A stretch of DNA of 64,000 bases from Brevibacterium senegalense (lineage in GTDB: Bacteria; Actinomycetota; Actinomycetes; Actinomycetales; Brevibacteriaceae). The stretch's first letter is position 1, and each line of letters opens with the position of its first letter. Shown piece after piece: positions 19,595 to 32,873 of this stretch. A model generated the notes under the pieces. It was not told the DNA's origin. It saw only the letters and a program-made list of their open reading frames with translations, and ran no database searches. The stretch covers positions 209,977 through 273,976 of the forward strand of contig NZ_HE978600.1 in the NCBI RefSeq assembly GCF_000285835.1, read 5' to 3'. Position numbers and translations under genes: made by a program.

Positions 19595-19628
19595 CCGGGT
19601 CCTGATAGAGCCGGGTCCTGACTAGAGT
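19595..19628 (+). promoter_or_regulatory. direct repeat and -10 box upstream of thioesterase gene
   Basis: Two adjacent near-identical copies, CCGGGTCCTGATAGAG (19595-19610) and CCGGGTCCTGACTAGAG (19611-19627), differ by one inserted base. The second copy creates the TAGAGT -10 box (19623-19628). The predicted leader is about 30 nt. The duplication may be an operator or a recent promoter duplication. Confidence 0.45.
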
Positions 19629-19666
19629 GAGGGTGATCCCATCCGCACACCACCTCAGGAGTCCCC

Positions 19667-20116
19667 GTGCCCGCAGACCGGCAGATGCCCGCCCTCTCCC
19701 CCGACATGACCGCGCAGGACTACGCCGCGCTGGTCGAGAACTGGACGCTGCCGGCGGGCACGCTCGTCGAGAAGATGGGGATCCGGACCACGGGGCTGGG
19801 CTGGGAGTGGATCGAGGCCGACTGCCCGGTCGCCGGCAACCTCCAGCCGGCGGGGCTCTTCCACGGCGGCGGCCACGTCGTCATCGCGGAGACGCTCGCC
19901 TCGATGCACGCAGCGCTGCGCTCCGGCGGAGCCGTCGTGGGGGTAGACCTGAATGCCACGCACCTGCGATCGATCACGGAGGGCACGGTCTTCGCACGCG
20001 CGCAGGTCCTGCACGCGGGGCGCCGACTGTTCAACCACGAGGTCCGGATGACGGATGCGGACGACCGACTCCTGTCGATCGTCCGCATCTCCAATATGGT
20101 GCTGCAGGGCTCCTGA
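19667..20116 (+). CDS. PaaI-type hotdog-fold thioesterase
   Basis: 149 residues of the hotdog-fold acyl-CoA thioesterase family (PaaI/YbdB-like). The core motif is present as GNLQPAGLFHGGGHVVIAETLASMHA, matching the family pattern N-x(4)-G-x-x-HGG-x(4)-AE that holds the catalytic acid and the substrate-polarising loop. A later strand, VGVDLNATHL, fits the family. It would hydrolyse small acyl- or aryl-CoA esters, and the substrate is not predictable. The GTG start at 19667 has AGGAG five bases upstream. It is on the plus strand, divergent from polA, and ends three bases before the convergent ANTAR regulator gene, without room for a terminator. Confidence 0.88.
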   Translation: MPADRQMPALSPDMTAQDYAALVENWTLPAGTLVEKMGIRTTGLGWEWIEADCPVAGNLQPAGLFHGGGHVVIAETLASMHAALRSGGAVVGVDLNATHLRSITEGTVFARAQVLHAGRRLFNHEVRMTDADDRLLSIVRISNMVLQGS

Positions 20117-20119
20117 GGC

Positions 20120-20740
20120 TCAGCCCTTCGCGGAGCCGATCTGGTTCAGGACGGTCTCCGCGACCTCGCGCATCGTGAGGCGACGGTCCATGGAGGTCTT
20201 CTGGATCCACCGGAAGGCCTCCGGCTCCGTCAGCCCCATCGACGAGATGAGGAGGCCCTTCGCACGCTCGACCAGCTTGCGCGTCTCGAAGCGGTCCGTG
20301 AGGTCGGAGATTTCCGATTCCAGCGCAGTGATCTCCGCGTGGCGCGACAGCGCGATCTCCAGTGCCGGCAGCAGGTCGTTCGACGAGAACGGCTTGACGA
20401 CGTAGGCCATGGCACCGGCGTCGCGGGCGCGCTCGACGAGCTCCTTCTGCGAGAAGGCGGTGAGGAGCACGACGGGGGCGATGCGGGCCTTCGCGATCCG
20501 CTCCGCTGCGGAGATTCCGTCGAGGACGGGCATCTTGATGTCCATGACCACGAGGTCCGGACGCAGCTCCTCCGCCAGCCGGATCGCGGACTCGCCGTCC
20601 GCGGCCTCGCCGACGACGTCGTATCCGACCTCGCGGAGCATCTCGACGATGTCGAGACGGATGACGGCCTCGTCCTCCGCGACGACGACGCGGCGCACGG
20701 GACCGTGCTCGGTGCTGGGGGTGTCTTCGTTGTGGGTCAC
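20120..20740 (-). CDS. ANTAR-domain response regulator, PdtaR-like
   Basis: A two-component response regulator whose output domain binds RNA and acts as a transcription antiterminator. 206 residues. The receiver domain, about 15-135, has the acidic pair in VVVAEDEAVIRLD, the phosphoacceptor aspartate in LVVMDIKMPVLDG, threonine in LLTAFSQ and lysine in AYVVKPF. The ANTAR domain, about 145-200, reads RKLVERAKGLLISSMGLTEPEAFRWIQ with the conserved alanine and aromatic spacing. It resembles mycobacterial PdtaR (Rv1626). No partner kinase is in the window. GTG at 20740 lies six bases after TAGGAT, suggesting a leaderless mRNA. ANTAR proteins bind paired hairpins with hexaloops; one candidate hairpin is in the gltB leader. 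Confidence 0.92.
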   Translation of the reverse strand: MTHNEDTPSTEHGPVRRVVVAEDEAVIRLDIVEMLREVGYDVVGEAADGESAIRLAEELRPDLVVMDIKMPVLDGISAAERIAKARIAPVVLLTAFSQKELVERARDAGAMAYVVKPFSSNDLLPALEIALSRHAEITALESEISDLTDRFETRKLVERAKGLLISSMGLTEPEAFRWIQKTSMDRRLTMREVAETVLNQIGSAKG

Positions 20741-20746
20741 CCCGCC

Positions 20747-20752
20747 ATCCTA
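20747..20752 (-). promoter_or_regulatory. candidate -10 box for leaderless pdtaR-like mRNA
   Basis: TAGGAT, six bases, then the GTG at 20740. The intervening GGCGGG could instead serve as a Shine-Dalgarno at short spacing. Confidence 0.45.
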
Positions 20753-20801
20753 CCGCCGTGACGGTCTCCGGGCACGGCGGGGGCGCACCCGGTGCGTGCA
20801 G

Positions 20802-20807
20802 TACACT
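20802..20807 (+). promoter_or_regulatory. candidate -10 box for tRNA-Leu
   Basis: TACACT would start transcription at about 20814, two bases before the mature tRNA end. No clear -35 element is seen. Confidence 0.5.
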
Positions 20808-20815
20808 TCCCCTGG

Positions 20816-20897
20816 GCCGGATTGGCGGAATCGGTAGACGCAGCGCACTCAAAATGCGCCGCCTTCGGGTGTGAGGGTTCGAGTCCCTCATCCGGCA
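20816..20897 (+). tRNA. tRNA-Leu, anticodon CAA
   Basis: The acceptor stem pairs GCCGGAT with ATCCGGC, with discriminator A at 20897. The D arm contains the conserved GG of TCGGTAGAC. The anticodon stem pairs GCGCA with TGCGC around the loop CTCAAAA, giving anticodon CAA (20850-20852), which reads UUG leucine codons. A long variable arm (GCCTTCGGGT), typical of class II leucine tRNA, precedes a T arm with GTTCGAGTC. The 3' CCA is not encoded. UUG is a rare codon in this high-GC setting. The gene stands alone and is followed by a strong hairpin. Confidence 0.97.
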
Positions 20898-20902
20898 CGG
20901 AG

Positions 20903-20929
20903 GAAGGGGTCCCCAGCGGGGACCCCTTC
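20903..20929. terminator. bidirectional hairpin terminator between tRNA-Leu and pyk
   Basis: A perfect 12-bp stem (GAAGGGGTCCCC paired with GGGGACCCCTTC) with a three-base AGC loop lies between the tRNA and the convergent pyk stop. Confidence 0.88.
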
Positions 20930-20951
20930 TGCATGTGCGGATCCTGCGCGC

Positions 20952-22418
20952 TCAGACGCCCGTCTCGTCCACCTCGTCCCGGTAGGCGGCCGCGACCCCG
21001 TTGATCGCCTGCCCCAGGACGTGCACGCGCAGCGCGTTCGTCGACCCGACGATGCCGGGGGGCGAGCCGGCGACGATGATGCTCAGCTGGCCCTCCTCCC
21101 CCTCGCCGTTGCTCAGGAGCACCTTGTCGACCTGGCGGGCCATCTGGTCCGTGTGGTGGACGGCTCGCACGAGGTGCGTGCGCACGCCCCAGCTCATCTC
21201 CAGCTGATTGCGCACCCGGGGGTCGGGTGTGAACGCGATGACGGGCCGCTTCTGGCGCAGGCGCGACATGCGTCGCACGGAGTCGCCCGACTGCGTGAAG
21301 GTGCAGACGAGGTCGATGCCCAGCTGCTCCGCGATCTGCGCGGCCGCCGCCGTGATGGCTCCGCCGCGCGTGTGCGGGGTGGTGCCCAGGGAGGGGATCC
21401 GGTCGAAGCCCTCAGCCTCCGTCGCCTCGATGATGCGGGCCATCGTCCGCACCGACTCGAGCCAGTGCGCGCCGATCGACGTCTCGCCGGACAGCATGAG
21501 GGCGTCCGCACCGTCCAGGACGGCGTTCGCGCAGTCGCTCGCCTCCGCCCGGGTGGGGCGCGGCGACTCGATCATCGACTCGAGCATCTGGGTCGCGACG
21601 ACGACGGGCTTCGCCTGGCGACGGGCGACCTCGATCGCGCGCTTCTGGACGATCGGGACCTCCTCGAGCGGCAGCTCGACGCCCAGGTCTCCGCGGGCCA
21701 CCATGATGCCGTCGAACGCGGCGACGATCTCGTGGAGGCGGTCGACCGCCTGCGGCTTCTCGAGCTTCGCCATGACGGGCAGGCGCACGCCCGTCTCCTC
21801 CATGATCCTGTGGACGTCCTCGATGTCCTCGGGCCCGCGCACGAAGCTGAGTGCCACCCAGTCGACGCCGTGCGCCAGACCCCACCGCAGGTCCGCGAGG
21901 TCCTTCTCCGTGAGGGCGGGGACGGAGACGGCCACGCCGGGCAGATTGATCCCCTTGTGGTCGGAGATCCGGCCGGGCACCTCCACCTCCGTCACCACGT
22001 CCGTCTCCGTCACCTCGATCGCGCGCAGACGGATGCGGCCGTCGTCGATGAGCAGCGGGTCGCCCGGCTGCACGTCGCCGGGGAGTCCGGTGTAGGAGGT
22101 GCTGACGATCTCCGCATCGCCGTCGACGGGACGGGAGGTGATGGTGAAGCGATCGCCGATCGCCAGGTGCGGCTTGGCGCCGTCCGCGAACGTGCCCACC
22201 CGGATCTTGGGCCCCTGCAGGTCGAGGAGGACCGCCACCGGCGAGTCTGAGTCCGCCGCGGCCCGACGGAGCCGCTCGAGGCGCTCCTCATGGTCCGCGT
22301 GCGTCCCGTGGCTCATGTTGAAGCGGGCCACATTCACGCCCTCCGCGAGGAGGTTCCTCAGGTCGTCGTAGGATGTCTGTGCTGGTCCCAGGGTCGCCAC
22401 GATCTTCGCATGCCTCAT
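20952..22418 (-). CDS. pyk: pyruvate kinase
   Basis: Pyruvate kinase transfers phosphate from phosphoenolpyruvate to ADP, the last step of glycolysis. 488 residues, slightly longer than typical. The N-terminus KIVATLGPAQTS and ARFNMSHGTHADH are family hallmarks. The active-site region MAKLEKPQAVDRL holds the catalytic lysine, and MVARGDLGVELPLEEVP and SGETSIGAHW shape the metal and substrate site. The C-terminal allosteric domain follows (VCTFTQSGDSVRRMSR). The ATG at 22418 has no Shine-Dalgarno but lies six bases after TAGGCT. A strong terminator follows; gltD ends 17 nt upstream of the pyk start codon, so read-through from gltBD is also possible. Confidence 0.97.
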   Translation of the reverse strand: MRHAKIVATLGPAQTSYDDLRNLLAEGVNVARFNMSHGTHADHEERLERLRRAAADSDSPVAVLLDLQGPKIRVGTFADGAKPHLAIGDRFTITSRPVDGDAEIVSTSYTGLPGDVQPGDPLLIDDGRIRLRAIEVTETDVVTEVEVPGRISDHKGINLPGVAVSVPALTEKDLADLRWGLAHGVDWVALSFVRGPEDIEDVHRIMEETGVRLPVMAKLEKPQAVDRLHEIVAAFDGIMVARGDLGVELPLEEVPIVQKRAIEVARRQAKPVVVATQMLESMIESPRPTRAEASDCANAVLDGADALMLSGETSIGAHWLESVRTMARIIEATEAEGFDRIPSLGTTPHTRGGAITAAAAQIAEQLGIDLVCTFTQSGDSVRRMSRLRQKRPVIAFTPDPRVRNQLEMSWGVRTHLVRAVHHTDQMARQVDKVLLSNGEGEEGQLSIIVAGSPPGIVGSTNALRVHVLGQAINGVAAAYRDEVDETGV

Positions 22419-22424
22419 GGCACC

Positions 22425-22430
22425 AGCCTA
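22425..22430 (-). promoter_or_regulatory. candidate -10 box for leaderless pyk mRNA
   Basis: TAGGCT followed by six bases and the pyk ATG; it lies just after the gltD stop codon. Confidence 0.5.
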
Positions 22431-22434
22431 CTGC

Positions 22435-23890
22435 CTACGGGCCCGCGGTCAGCGCCTGTTCGTGGGCCGTCACCGGACGCGGGAGGGACGTCTCCCCCAT
22501 GAGGTGCGCGTCGACGGCCGCGGCCGCCGCCCGGCCCTCCGCGATGGCCCAGACGATGAGCGACTGGCCGCGCCCCGCATCGCCCGCGACGAACACGCCG
22601 TCGAGGGCCGTGGCGTAGTCAGCGTTGCGGGCCAGGGTCCCCGCCTCGACGCCGAGGCCCCACGCGGCCGCCGTGACCGTCTCCGGTCCCGTGAACCCCA
22701 TCGCGATGAGCACGAGATCCGCGGGCAGCTCCTCCTCCGTGCCCGGCTCCGGCACCCGGCCGGCGTCCGTGTACGCGGTCCGCGCGACCCGCAGCGCCCG
22801 CACGCGGCCGGCCCCGTCGTCCAACGCCTCGACGGTCGAGGCGAGGAAGCGGCGCTCACCGCCCTCCTCGTGGCTGGTCGAGACCTCGAAGATCCGGGGG
22901 TCCGTGGGCCACGGCTCGTCCGCGGAGCGCTGGGCGGGCGGCCTCCGGCCGATCGCGAGCGATGTGACGGACGCCGCGCCCTGACGCAGGGCGGTGCCGA
23001 CGCAGTCGGACCCCGTGTCGCCTCCGCCGATCACGACGACGTGTTTCCCCGCGGCGTCGATCCGGTCCGCGACCGGATCGTCACCGGCCTGCCGCCGGTT
23101 CTCCGGGACGAGGTAGTCCATGGCCGGGTGCACGCCCGCCAGCTCGCCGCCGGGGATCCTCAGCGCGCGCGGGACGGTCGCTCCCGTGCACACGACGACG
23201 GCGTCGACGCGGTCGCGCAGCTCCTCCCACGACACGTGCGTCCCGATCTCGACCCCGGTGCGGAATCGGGTGCCCTCGCGTCGCATCTGCTCGAGCCTGC
23301 GATCGATGTGGTGCTTCTCGAGCTTGAAGTCCGGGATCCCGTAGCGCAGGAGTCCGCCGATCCGGTCCTCGCGCTCGAACACGACGACGGAGTGCCCTGC
23401 ACGGGTCAGCTGCTGGGCGGCCGCCAGGCCTGCAGGGCCCGAACCGACGACGGCGACGGTGCGTCCCGACATCCGCTCAGGCGGCCGCGGCACGACGAGG
23501 CCCTCCTCGAACGCACGGTCGATGATCGTCTGCTCGACGTTCTTGATCGTGACCGCCGGTTGCGAGATCGCGAGGACGCACGCGGATTCGCAGGGCGCGG
23601 GGCATGCCCGGCCCGTGAACTCCGGGAAGTTGTTCGTCGCGTGGAGGAGCTCGCTGGCCCTCGCGGTCTGCCCGCGCCACATCGCGTCGTTGAACTCCGG
23701 GATGAGGTTGCCCAGGGGGCACCCCTGGTGGCAGAAGGGGACGCCGCAGTCCATGCACCGACCGGCCTGCCGCACGAACGCGGACGCGTCCTGCCGCTCC
23801 TGCTGCACCTCGCGGAAGTCGAGGAGTCGGACGGCGACGGGGCGGGACGGGGGGAGCTCCCGCTCCGTTGTCGTGAGGAATCCGTGCGGA

Positions 23891-23898
<8 letters not shown>
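22435..23898 (-). CDS. gltD: glutamate synthase (NADPH) small subunit
   Basis: GltD passes electrons from NADPH through FAD and iron-sulfur clusters to GltB for glutamate formation from 2-oxoglutarate and glutamine. 487 residues, normal. The N-terminal cysteine groups for 4Fe-4S clusters read CMDCGVPFCHQGCPLGN and CPAPCESAC. The FAD-binding Rossmann motif is VVGSGPAGLAAAQQL (near residue 148), and the NADPH motif is VVIGGGDTGSDCVGTA (near residue 288). A C-terminal FAD motif, GVFVAGDAGRGQSLIVWAI, closes the protein. Its start overlaps the gltB stop by 8 nt, so the two subunits are translationally coupled. No cluster cysteine is missing. Confidence 0.97.
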
Positions 23899-28516
<4,618 letters not shown>

Positions 28517-28551
28517 GCGAGCACCGTCCTTCCGGGGTCGTGCGGAAAGGG

Positions 28552-28581
28552 CCGCAGCAGACGGCACTGTCGGCACTGCGG
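28552..28581 (-). promoter_or_regulatory. hairpin with A1/G4 hexaloop in the gltB leader, possible ANTAR target
   Basis: CCGCA (28581-28577) pairs with TGCGG (28556-28552). An inner GCCGAC/GTCTGC stem with one mismatch closes a six-base loop AGTGCC (28568-28563), with A at position 1 and G at position 4. ANTAR antiterminators bind two adjacent hairpins with this loop type. The upstream hairpin here (GCCTC-GCAC-GAGGC) lacks such a loop, so the match is only half. A PdtaR-like ANTAR protein is encoded 8 kb downstream in the same direction. Confidence 0.3.
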
Positions 28582-28618
28582 TGCGCCGCCTCGTGCGAGG
28601 CCGGCCACACGGAAACCC

Positions 28619-28624
28619 AGTTTA
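28619..28624 (-). promoter_or_regulatory. candidate -10 box for gltBD
   Basis: TAAACT fits TANNNT, and its first three bases are the TAA stop codon of lgt. The predicted start is near 28612, giving a gltB leader of about 95 nt. Confidence 0.45.
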
Positions 28625-29701
28625 CACTCCGCAACTCCCAGTTCCGCGCTGCGTCTCAGAGTCTGAGCGACCGCGCAGCTGCGGGACGATCGAGATTGCA
28701 GACGTGACCGCGCCGAAGAATCCGAAACCGCGGCGCGGGGGCTCCTCCTCATCAGGCCGCGCGGTCGCGTCCGCCGTTGCGTCGGGAACGGAATCGGCGG
28801 GTCCGGAGGGTGTCGATGGGGCGGACGAGGTGTCCCCACCGCCCCGACCGTCGACGTACGCGGAGTCCTTCCCGGATCCGTGCCGGGCGCGGGAGACCGC
28901 GAGGAGGACGAGGCCCACGAGGAAGACGAGGATCGATGTCCACACATTGAGGCGCAGCCCCAGGATGTGCTCGGCGTCGTCGATCCGCAGCGCCTCGATC
29001 CACACGCGTCCCAGCGTGTAGTAGCTCAGGTACAGGTAGAACACCTGTCCCCGCCACAGGCCGAACCGGCGCGCGGCCCACAGCAGGAGTGCGCAGCCGG
29101 CCAGGTTCCACAGCGACTCGTAGAGGAACGTGGGGTGGAAGAGGGTGTCCGCCGGCAACTCCGGGTCCGGCCAGGTGGGGCTTGACCGATCGATCTCGAG
29201 CCCCCACGGAAGGGTCGTGGGCGCACCGAACAGCTCCTGGTTGAACCAGTTGCCCCACCGGCCCACGGCCTGCGCGAGGATGAGGCCGGGCGCGGCGGCG
29301 TCGAGGAACGACGTGAAGCGGAACCCGTGCCGTCGGCACACGAACAGGACGACGAGCACTCCCAGCGCGACCGCGCCCCAGATGCCCAGCCCGCCGTTCC
29401 AGATGTAGAGCGCGGCGACGGGGTCCCCGTCCGGACCGAAGTAGGGGTCCGGCGTGGAGAAGACGTGGTAGAGCCGGCCGCCGATGATCCCCGCGGGGAT
29501 CGCCCAGATCGCGATCGTCCAGAGATCGTCCTCCGTGCCGCCGCGCGCCTGCCACCGCTTGTTCGTGAGCCACAGGGCCAGCGCGATGCCCAGGAGGATG
29601 CAGAGCGCGTACGCGTGGATCCGCACGGGTCCTACGTCGAAGCCGCTCCAGGTGGGCGACGGGATGGACGCGAGGAGGTCGACGACGCGCGGATCAGTCA
29701 C
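28622..29701 (-). CDS. lgt: prolipoprotein diacylglyceryl transferase
   Basis: Lgt adds diacylglycerol from phosphatidylglycerol to the lipobox cysteine of prolipoproteins in the cytoplasmic membrane. 359 residues, with about seven membrane helices in the first 270. The Lgt signature is VGRWGNWFNQELFGAPT; the essential arginine and the phosphate-binding region are there, followed by HPTFLYESLWN. The C-terminal about 85 residues form a disordered, Ser/Pro/Glu-rich tail (PDEEEPPRRGFGFFGAV), common in actinobacterial Lgt. The GTG at 29701 overlaps trpA by 8 nt, so it is coupled to the trp cluster. The TAA stop overlaps the gltB -10 box. Confidence 0.95.
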   Translation of the reverse strand: MTDPRVVDLLASIPSPTWSGFDVGPVRIHAYALCILLGIALALWLTNKRWQARGGTEDDLWTIAIWAIPAGIIGGRLYHVFSTPDPYFGPDGDPVAALYIWNGGLGIWGAVALGVLVVLFVCRRHGFRFTSFLDAAAPGLILAQAVGRWGNWFNQELFGAPTTLPWGLEIDRSSPTWPDPELPADTLFHPTFLYESLWNLAGCALLLWAARRFGLWRGQVFYLYLSYYTLGRVWIEALRIDDAEHILGLRLNVWTSILVFLVGLVLLAVSRARHGSGKDSAYVDGRGGGDTSSAPSTPSGPADSVPDATADATARPDEEEPPRRGFGFFGAVTSAISIVPQLRGRSDSETQRGTGSCGV

Positions 29702-30494
29702 GCACGCCCTCCACGAACTCCCGCGCGACCCGACCCACACCGGCGGGCCCGTCGTCGTCGAGGGCGCGGACGAGGGCGGAGCCCACGATGACGCCGTCGG
29801 CGAAGCGGGCGACCTCCGCCGCCTGCTGCCGCGTCGACACGCCCAGTCCCACGCACACGTGCTCCGCACCCGCGGCCCGCGTGTTCGCGACGAGGTCCTC
29901 CGCCCGGGAGCCCACCTCCTCGCGCGTGCCCGTGACCCCCATGGTCGAGGCCGCGTAGACGAATCCGCGGCTGGCGGCGGCGACCGTCGCCAGCCGGTCC
30001 GGAGACGACGACGGTGCGACGAGGAAGATCCGATCGAGCCCGTGCGCGTCGGAGGCGGCGATCCATTCGTCGGCCTCGTCCGGGATGAGGTCGGGCGTGA
30101 CGATGCCCGCGCCGCCCGCGGCCGCCAGGTCGCGGGCGTAGGCGTCGACGCCGTACTGCAGGATGAGGTTCCAGTAGCTCATGACGACGGGTGTCGCACC
30201 CGCGTCCGCGGCGGCCTCGATCGCCGTGAAGACGTCCCGCACGCGCACCCCGCGGCTCAGGGCCTGCACGGTCGCGGCCTCGATGACGGGGCCGTCCATG
30301 CCGGGGTCCGTGTAGGGCATCCCGATTTCGATGATGTCCGCGCCGCCGTCCGCCAGCGCGCGCACCGCGTCGAGCGAGCCCGGCACGTCCGGGTAGCCCA
30401 CCGGGAGATAGCCGATGAACGCGGCGCGGTCCTCTTCGGCCGCGGCCGCGAGCACTCCCCCGGTGCCGGATCCGGTGTTCGTCGCCGTGCTCAT
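29694..30494 (-). CDS. trpA: tryptophan synthase alpha chain
   Basis: TrpA cleaves indole-3-glycerol phosphate to indole and glyceraldehyde 3-phosphate. 266 residues, a normal TIM barrel. The N-terminal catalytic region reads [13 protein letters not shown], then [21 protein letters not shown], which contains the catalytic glutamate (IEIG) and aspartate (DPGMDGP). A late barrel motif is [26 protein letters not shown], contacting phosphate. The ATG at 30494 overlaps the trpB stop in ATGA, as is usual for subunits of one complex. It ends 8 nt into lgt. Confidence 0.97.
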   Translation of the reverse strand: MSTATNTGSGTGGVLAAAAEEDRAAFIGYLPVGYPDVPGSLDAVRALADGGADIIEIGMPYTDPGMDGPVIEAATVQALSRGVRVRDVFTAIEAAADAGATPVVMSYWNLILQYGVDAYARDLAAAGGAGIVTPDLIPDEADEWIAASDAHGLDRIFLVAPSSSPDRLATVAAASRGFVYAASTMGVTGTREEVGSRAEDLVANTRAAGAEHVCVGLGVSTRQQAAEVARFADGVIVGSALVRALDDDGPAGVGRVAREFVEGVRD

Positions 30495-31735
30495 TCCACG
30501 TCTCCTGCCGTCTCGTCGAGGTAGCCGAACCAGCGTCCGGCGGTCGTCACGTCCTTGTCGCCGCGCCCCGAGAGGTTCACGAGGATCGTCGCGTCCGGTC
30601 CCAGCTCGCGGCCCAGTTCCAGGGCGCCCGCGAGCGCGTGCGAGCTCTCGATCGCGGGGATGATCCCCTCCGTGCGGCAGAGCAGGCGGAACGCGTCCAT
30701 CGCCTGGGCGTCCGTGACGGGGCGGTACTCGCCCCGCCCGGTCTCGTGCAGCCACGCGTGCTCCGGCCCCACGCCGGAGTAGTCGAGTCCCGCGGAGATC
30801 GAGTGGCTTTCCAGTGTCTGCCCGTCCTCGTCCTGCAGCTGGTAGGACTTCGCTCCGTGGAGCACGCCCACCGTGCCGCGCGTGAGCGTCGCCGCGTGCC
30901 GGGGCGTGTCGATGCCGTCGCCGGCGGCTTCGCAGCCGATGAGCCGCACGGACGCGTCTGGGATGAAGGCGTGGAAGACGCCGATCGCGTTGGAGCCGCC
31001 GCCCACGCACGCGACGACCGCGTCCGGGAGCACACCGGTCAGCTCGAGCGCCTGACCGCGCGCCTCGAGGCCGATGATGCGCTGGAACTCGCGGACGAGG
31101 AGCGGGAACGGGTGCGGCCCCGCGACGGTGCCGAACACGTAGTGGGTCGACTCGACAGAGGCGACCCAGTCGCGGAACGTCTCGTTGATCGCGTCCTTGA
31201 GGGTGCGCGACCCCGCCTCGACCGCGGTCACCTCCGCGCCCAGCAGGCGCATGCGCGCCACGTTCAGCGCCTGCCGCTCCACGTCGACGGCGCCCATGTA
31301 GATCCGGCACTCGAGCCCCAGCAGCGCGGCCGCGGTGGCGGTCGCGACGCCGTGCTGGCCCGCGCCCGTCTCCGCGATGAGCCGTGTCTTCCCCAGACGA
31401 CGGGCCAGGAGACCCTGGCCCAGTGCGTTGTTGATCTTGTGGCTGCCGGTGTGGTTGAGGTCCTCCCGCTTGAGGAGGATCCGCGCGCCGCCGGCGTGCT
31501 GCGAGAACCGGGGAGCCTCCGTCAGCAGGCTGGGCCGGCCCACGTACTCCGCGAGCAGGCCGCGGTACTCCGCGCGGAAGTCATCGTCCAGGACGGCCTT
31601 CGCGAAGGCCTCCTCGATCTCCTCGCACGCGGGGACGAGGGCCTCGGGAATGAAGCGGCCGCCGAAGTCGCCGAAGCGGGGACCCTGCGGCAGCTCCGCA
31701 TCCGGGCGCGAGAACTGCTCGATCTGCTCGATCAT
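30491..31735 (-). CDS. trpB: tryptophan synthase beta chain
   Basis: TrpB condenses indole with serine on pyridoxal phosphate to give tryptophan. 414 residues. The PLP lysine lies in [18 protein letters not shown], with the phosphate-binding glycine loop [15 protein letters not shown]. The catalytic glutamate is in [14 protein letters not shown]. The start ATG at 31735 has a strong GGAGGAG six bases upstream, one of the best ribosome sites in the cluster; it lies 18 nt after trpC. The gene overlaps trpA by four bases. All active-site residues are present. Confidence 0.98.
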   Translation of the reverse strand: MIEQIEQFSRPDAELPQGPRFGDFGGRFIPEALVPACEEIEEAFAKAVLDDDFRAEYRGLLAEYVGRPSLLTEAPRFSQHAGGARILLKREDLNHTGSHKINNALGQGLLARRLGKTRLIAETGAGQHGVATATAAALLGLECRIYMGAVDVERQALNVARMRLLGAEVTAVEAGSRTLKDAINETFRDWVASVESTHYVFGTVAGPHPFPLLVREFQRIIGLEARGQALELTGVLPDAVVACVGGGSNAIGVFHAFIPDASVRLIGCEAAGDGIDTPRHAATLTRGTVGVLHGAKSYQLQDEDGQTLESHSISAGLDYSGVGPEHAWLHETGRGEYRPVTDAQAMDAFRLLCRTEGIIPAIESSHALAGALELGRELGPDATILVNLSGRGDKDVTTAGRWFGYLDETAGDVE

Positions 31736-31753
31736 GGATGTCTCCTCCAGGGA

Positions 31754-32539
31754 TCAGGGGCGTGCTGCGGCACCGGCCGCGGTGAAGGCGGCGACGGCGG
31801 CGGCCGGGTCACCGCCGGTCACGAGCGCTTCGCCCACGAGGCCCAGACGGGCGCCGGCGGCGGCGTACTGCGCGACCGTGTCCGGTCCGCTCACGCCGGA
31901 CTCCGCCACGAGGACGGCACCGGCCGGCGCGTGCGGTGCCAGGTGCGCGAATCGGGCGGAATCGACCGTGAGGTCCTTGAGATTGCGGGTGTTGACGCCC
32001 ACGAGCGCGGCGCCCGCCCGTCCGGCCCGGGCGAGCTCGTCGACGGTGTGGGCCTCGACGAGTGCCGCCATGCCCAGCTCCCGGCTGAGCGCCAGGAAGT
32101 CGATCAGCTGCGCGTCGTCGAGCGCCGCGACGATGAGGAGGACGATGTCCGCTCCGTGCGCGCGGGCCTCGTGGAACTGGTACTCGTCGACCATGAAGTC
32201 CTTGCGGAGGACCGGCACGTCGACCGCGGCGCGGACCGCGTCGAGGTCTGCGAGCGAACCGTTGAAGCGGCGCGCCTCCGTCAGCACGCTGATCGCGGCC
32301 GCTCCCCCGCTCTCATAGGCGGCGGCCAGTGCGGCGGGGTCCGGGATGTCCGCCAGCGCGCCCTTCGAGGGCGACGAGCGCTTGACCTCGCAGATGAGGC
32401 CGAACCCGCCGGCCGGCGGGAACGGGCGCACCGGCGCCGCGGCGAGGGCGTCCTCGCGGACGCGGGACAGCGGACGGTCCGCCCTGCGCGCGTCGAGGTC
32501 CTCGCGCACGCCGGCGATGATGGCGTCGAGGACCGTCAC
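31754..32539 (-). CDS. trpC: indole-3-glycerol phosphate synthase
   Basis: TrpC closes the indole ring from carboxyphenylamino-deoxyribulose phosphate. 261 residues, the usual monofunctional length. Motifs are [18 protein letters not shown] (catalytic lysine), [17 protein letters not shown] and [19 protein letters not shown] (catalytic lysine), then [14 protein letters not shown] and [17 protein letters not shown]. The GTG start at 32539 overlaps the upstream HGxxPAAW gene in GTGA. No TrpF domain is fused, and no trpF or trpD is in the window, so phosphoribosyl anthranilate isomerisation may be done by PriA-type HisA elsewhere, as is usual in actinobacteria. That last point is inference. Confidence 0.96.
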   Translation of the reverse strand: MTVLDAIIAGVREDLDARRADRPLSRVREDALAAAPVRPFPPAGGFGLICEVKRSSPSKGALADIPDPAALAAAYESGGAAAISVLTEARRFNGSLADLDAVRAAVDVPVLRKDFMVDEYQFHEARAHGADIVLLIVAALDDAQLIDFLALSRELGMAALVEAHTVDELARAGRAGAALVGVNTRNLKDLTVDSARFAHLAPHAPAGAVLVAESGVSGPDTVAQYAAAGARLGLVGEALVTGGDPAAAVAAFTAAGAAARP

Positions 32540-32793
32540 GAACGGGGCTTGCCCTTGCCGGCGGCGCGCATGATGAGACCCACGACGGGGCCCGCGACCA
32601 CGACGGCGAGGCCGGCGTACAGCATCGTCTGGTTCTCGATGACGAGCCCGATCGCCAGGATCGTGCTGCCCAGCAGCATGAGGAAGACGCCCATCCACGC
32701 GGCCGGGGTGTTCCCGTGTCCGGGATCCTTGATCTTGTCGTAGTCGATCGCCGAGCGGTCGAGGTCGTTGCCCGCACGCGTTGTCGCTGCCAT
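32536..32793 (-). CDS. HGxxPAAW family membrane protein
   Basis: An 85-residue protein with two membrane helices ([21 protein letters not shown] and [19 protein letters not shown]). It carries the family signature just before the first helix: [13 protein letters not shown]. This actinobacterial family is nearly always found within or near trp genes, between trpE and trpC, and its role is not known. The ATG at 32793 has AAGGAG five bases upstream. It overlaps trpC by four bases and is separated from the upstream Trp-associated membrane gene by 80 nt, the widest gap in the cluster. The soluble N-terminus is about 30 residues. Confidence 0.9.
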   Translation of the reverse strand: MAATTRAGNDLDRSAIDYDKIKDPGHGNTPAAWMGVFLMLLGSTILAIGLVIENQTMLYAGLAVVVAGPVVGLIMRAAGKGKPRS

Positions 32794-32873
32794 GTCACTC
32801 CTTGTCCCGCGGGGATGGGACCCGCGCGTGTGAAGTCGGTTCTGCTCAGGGGTCATTGTCGCATGTGCGTAGG

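Noticed and set aside
20898..20951. Integration site at the tRNA-Leu 3' end
   Set aside because: The tRNA is followed by a terminator hairpin and pyk, with no repeat of the tRNA 3' end and no integrase.
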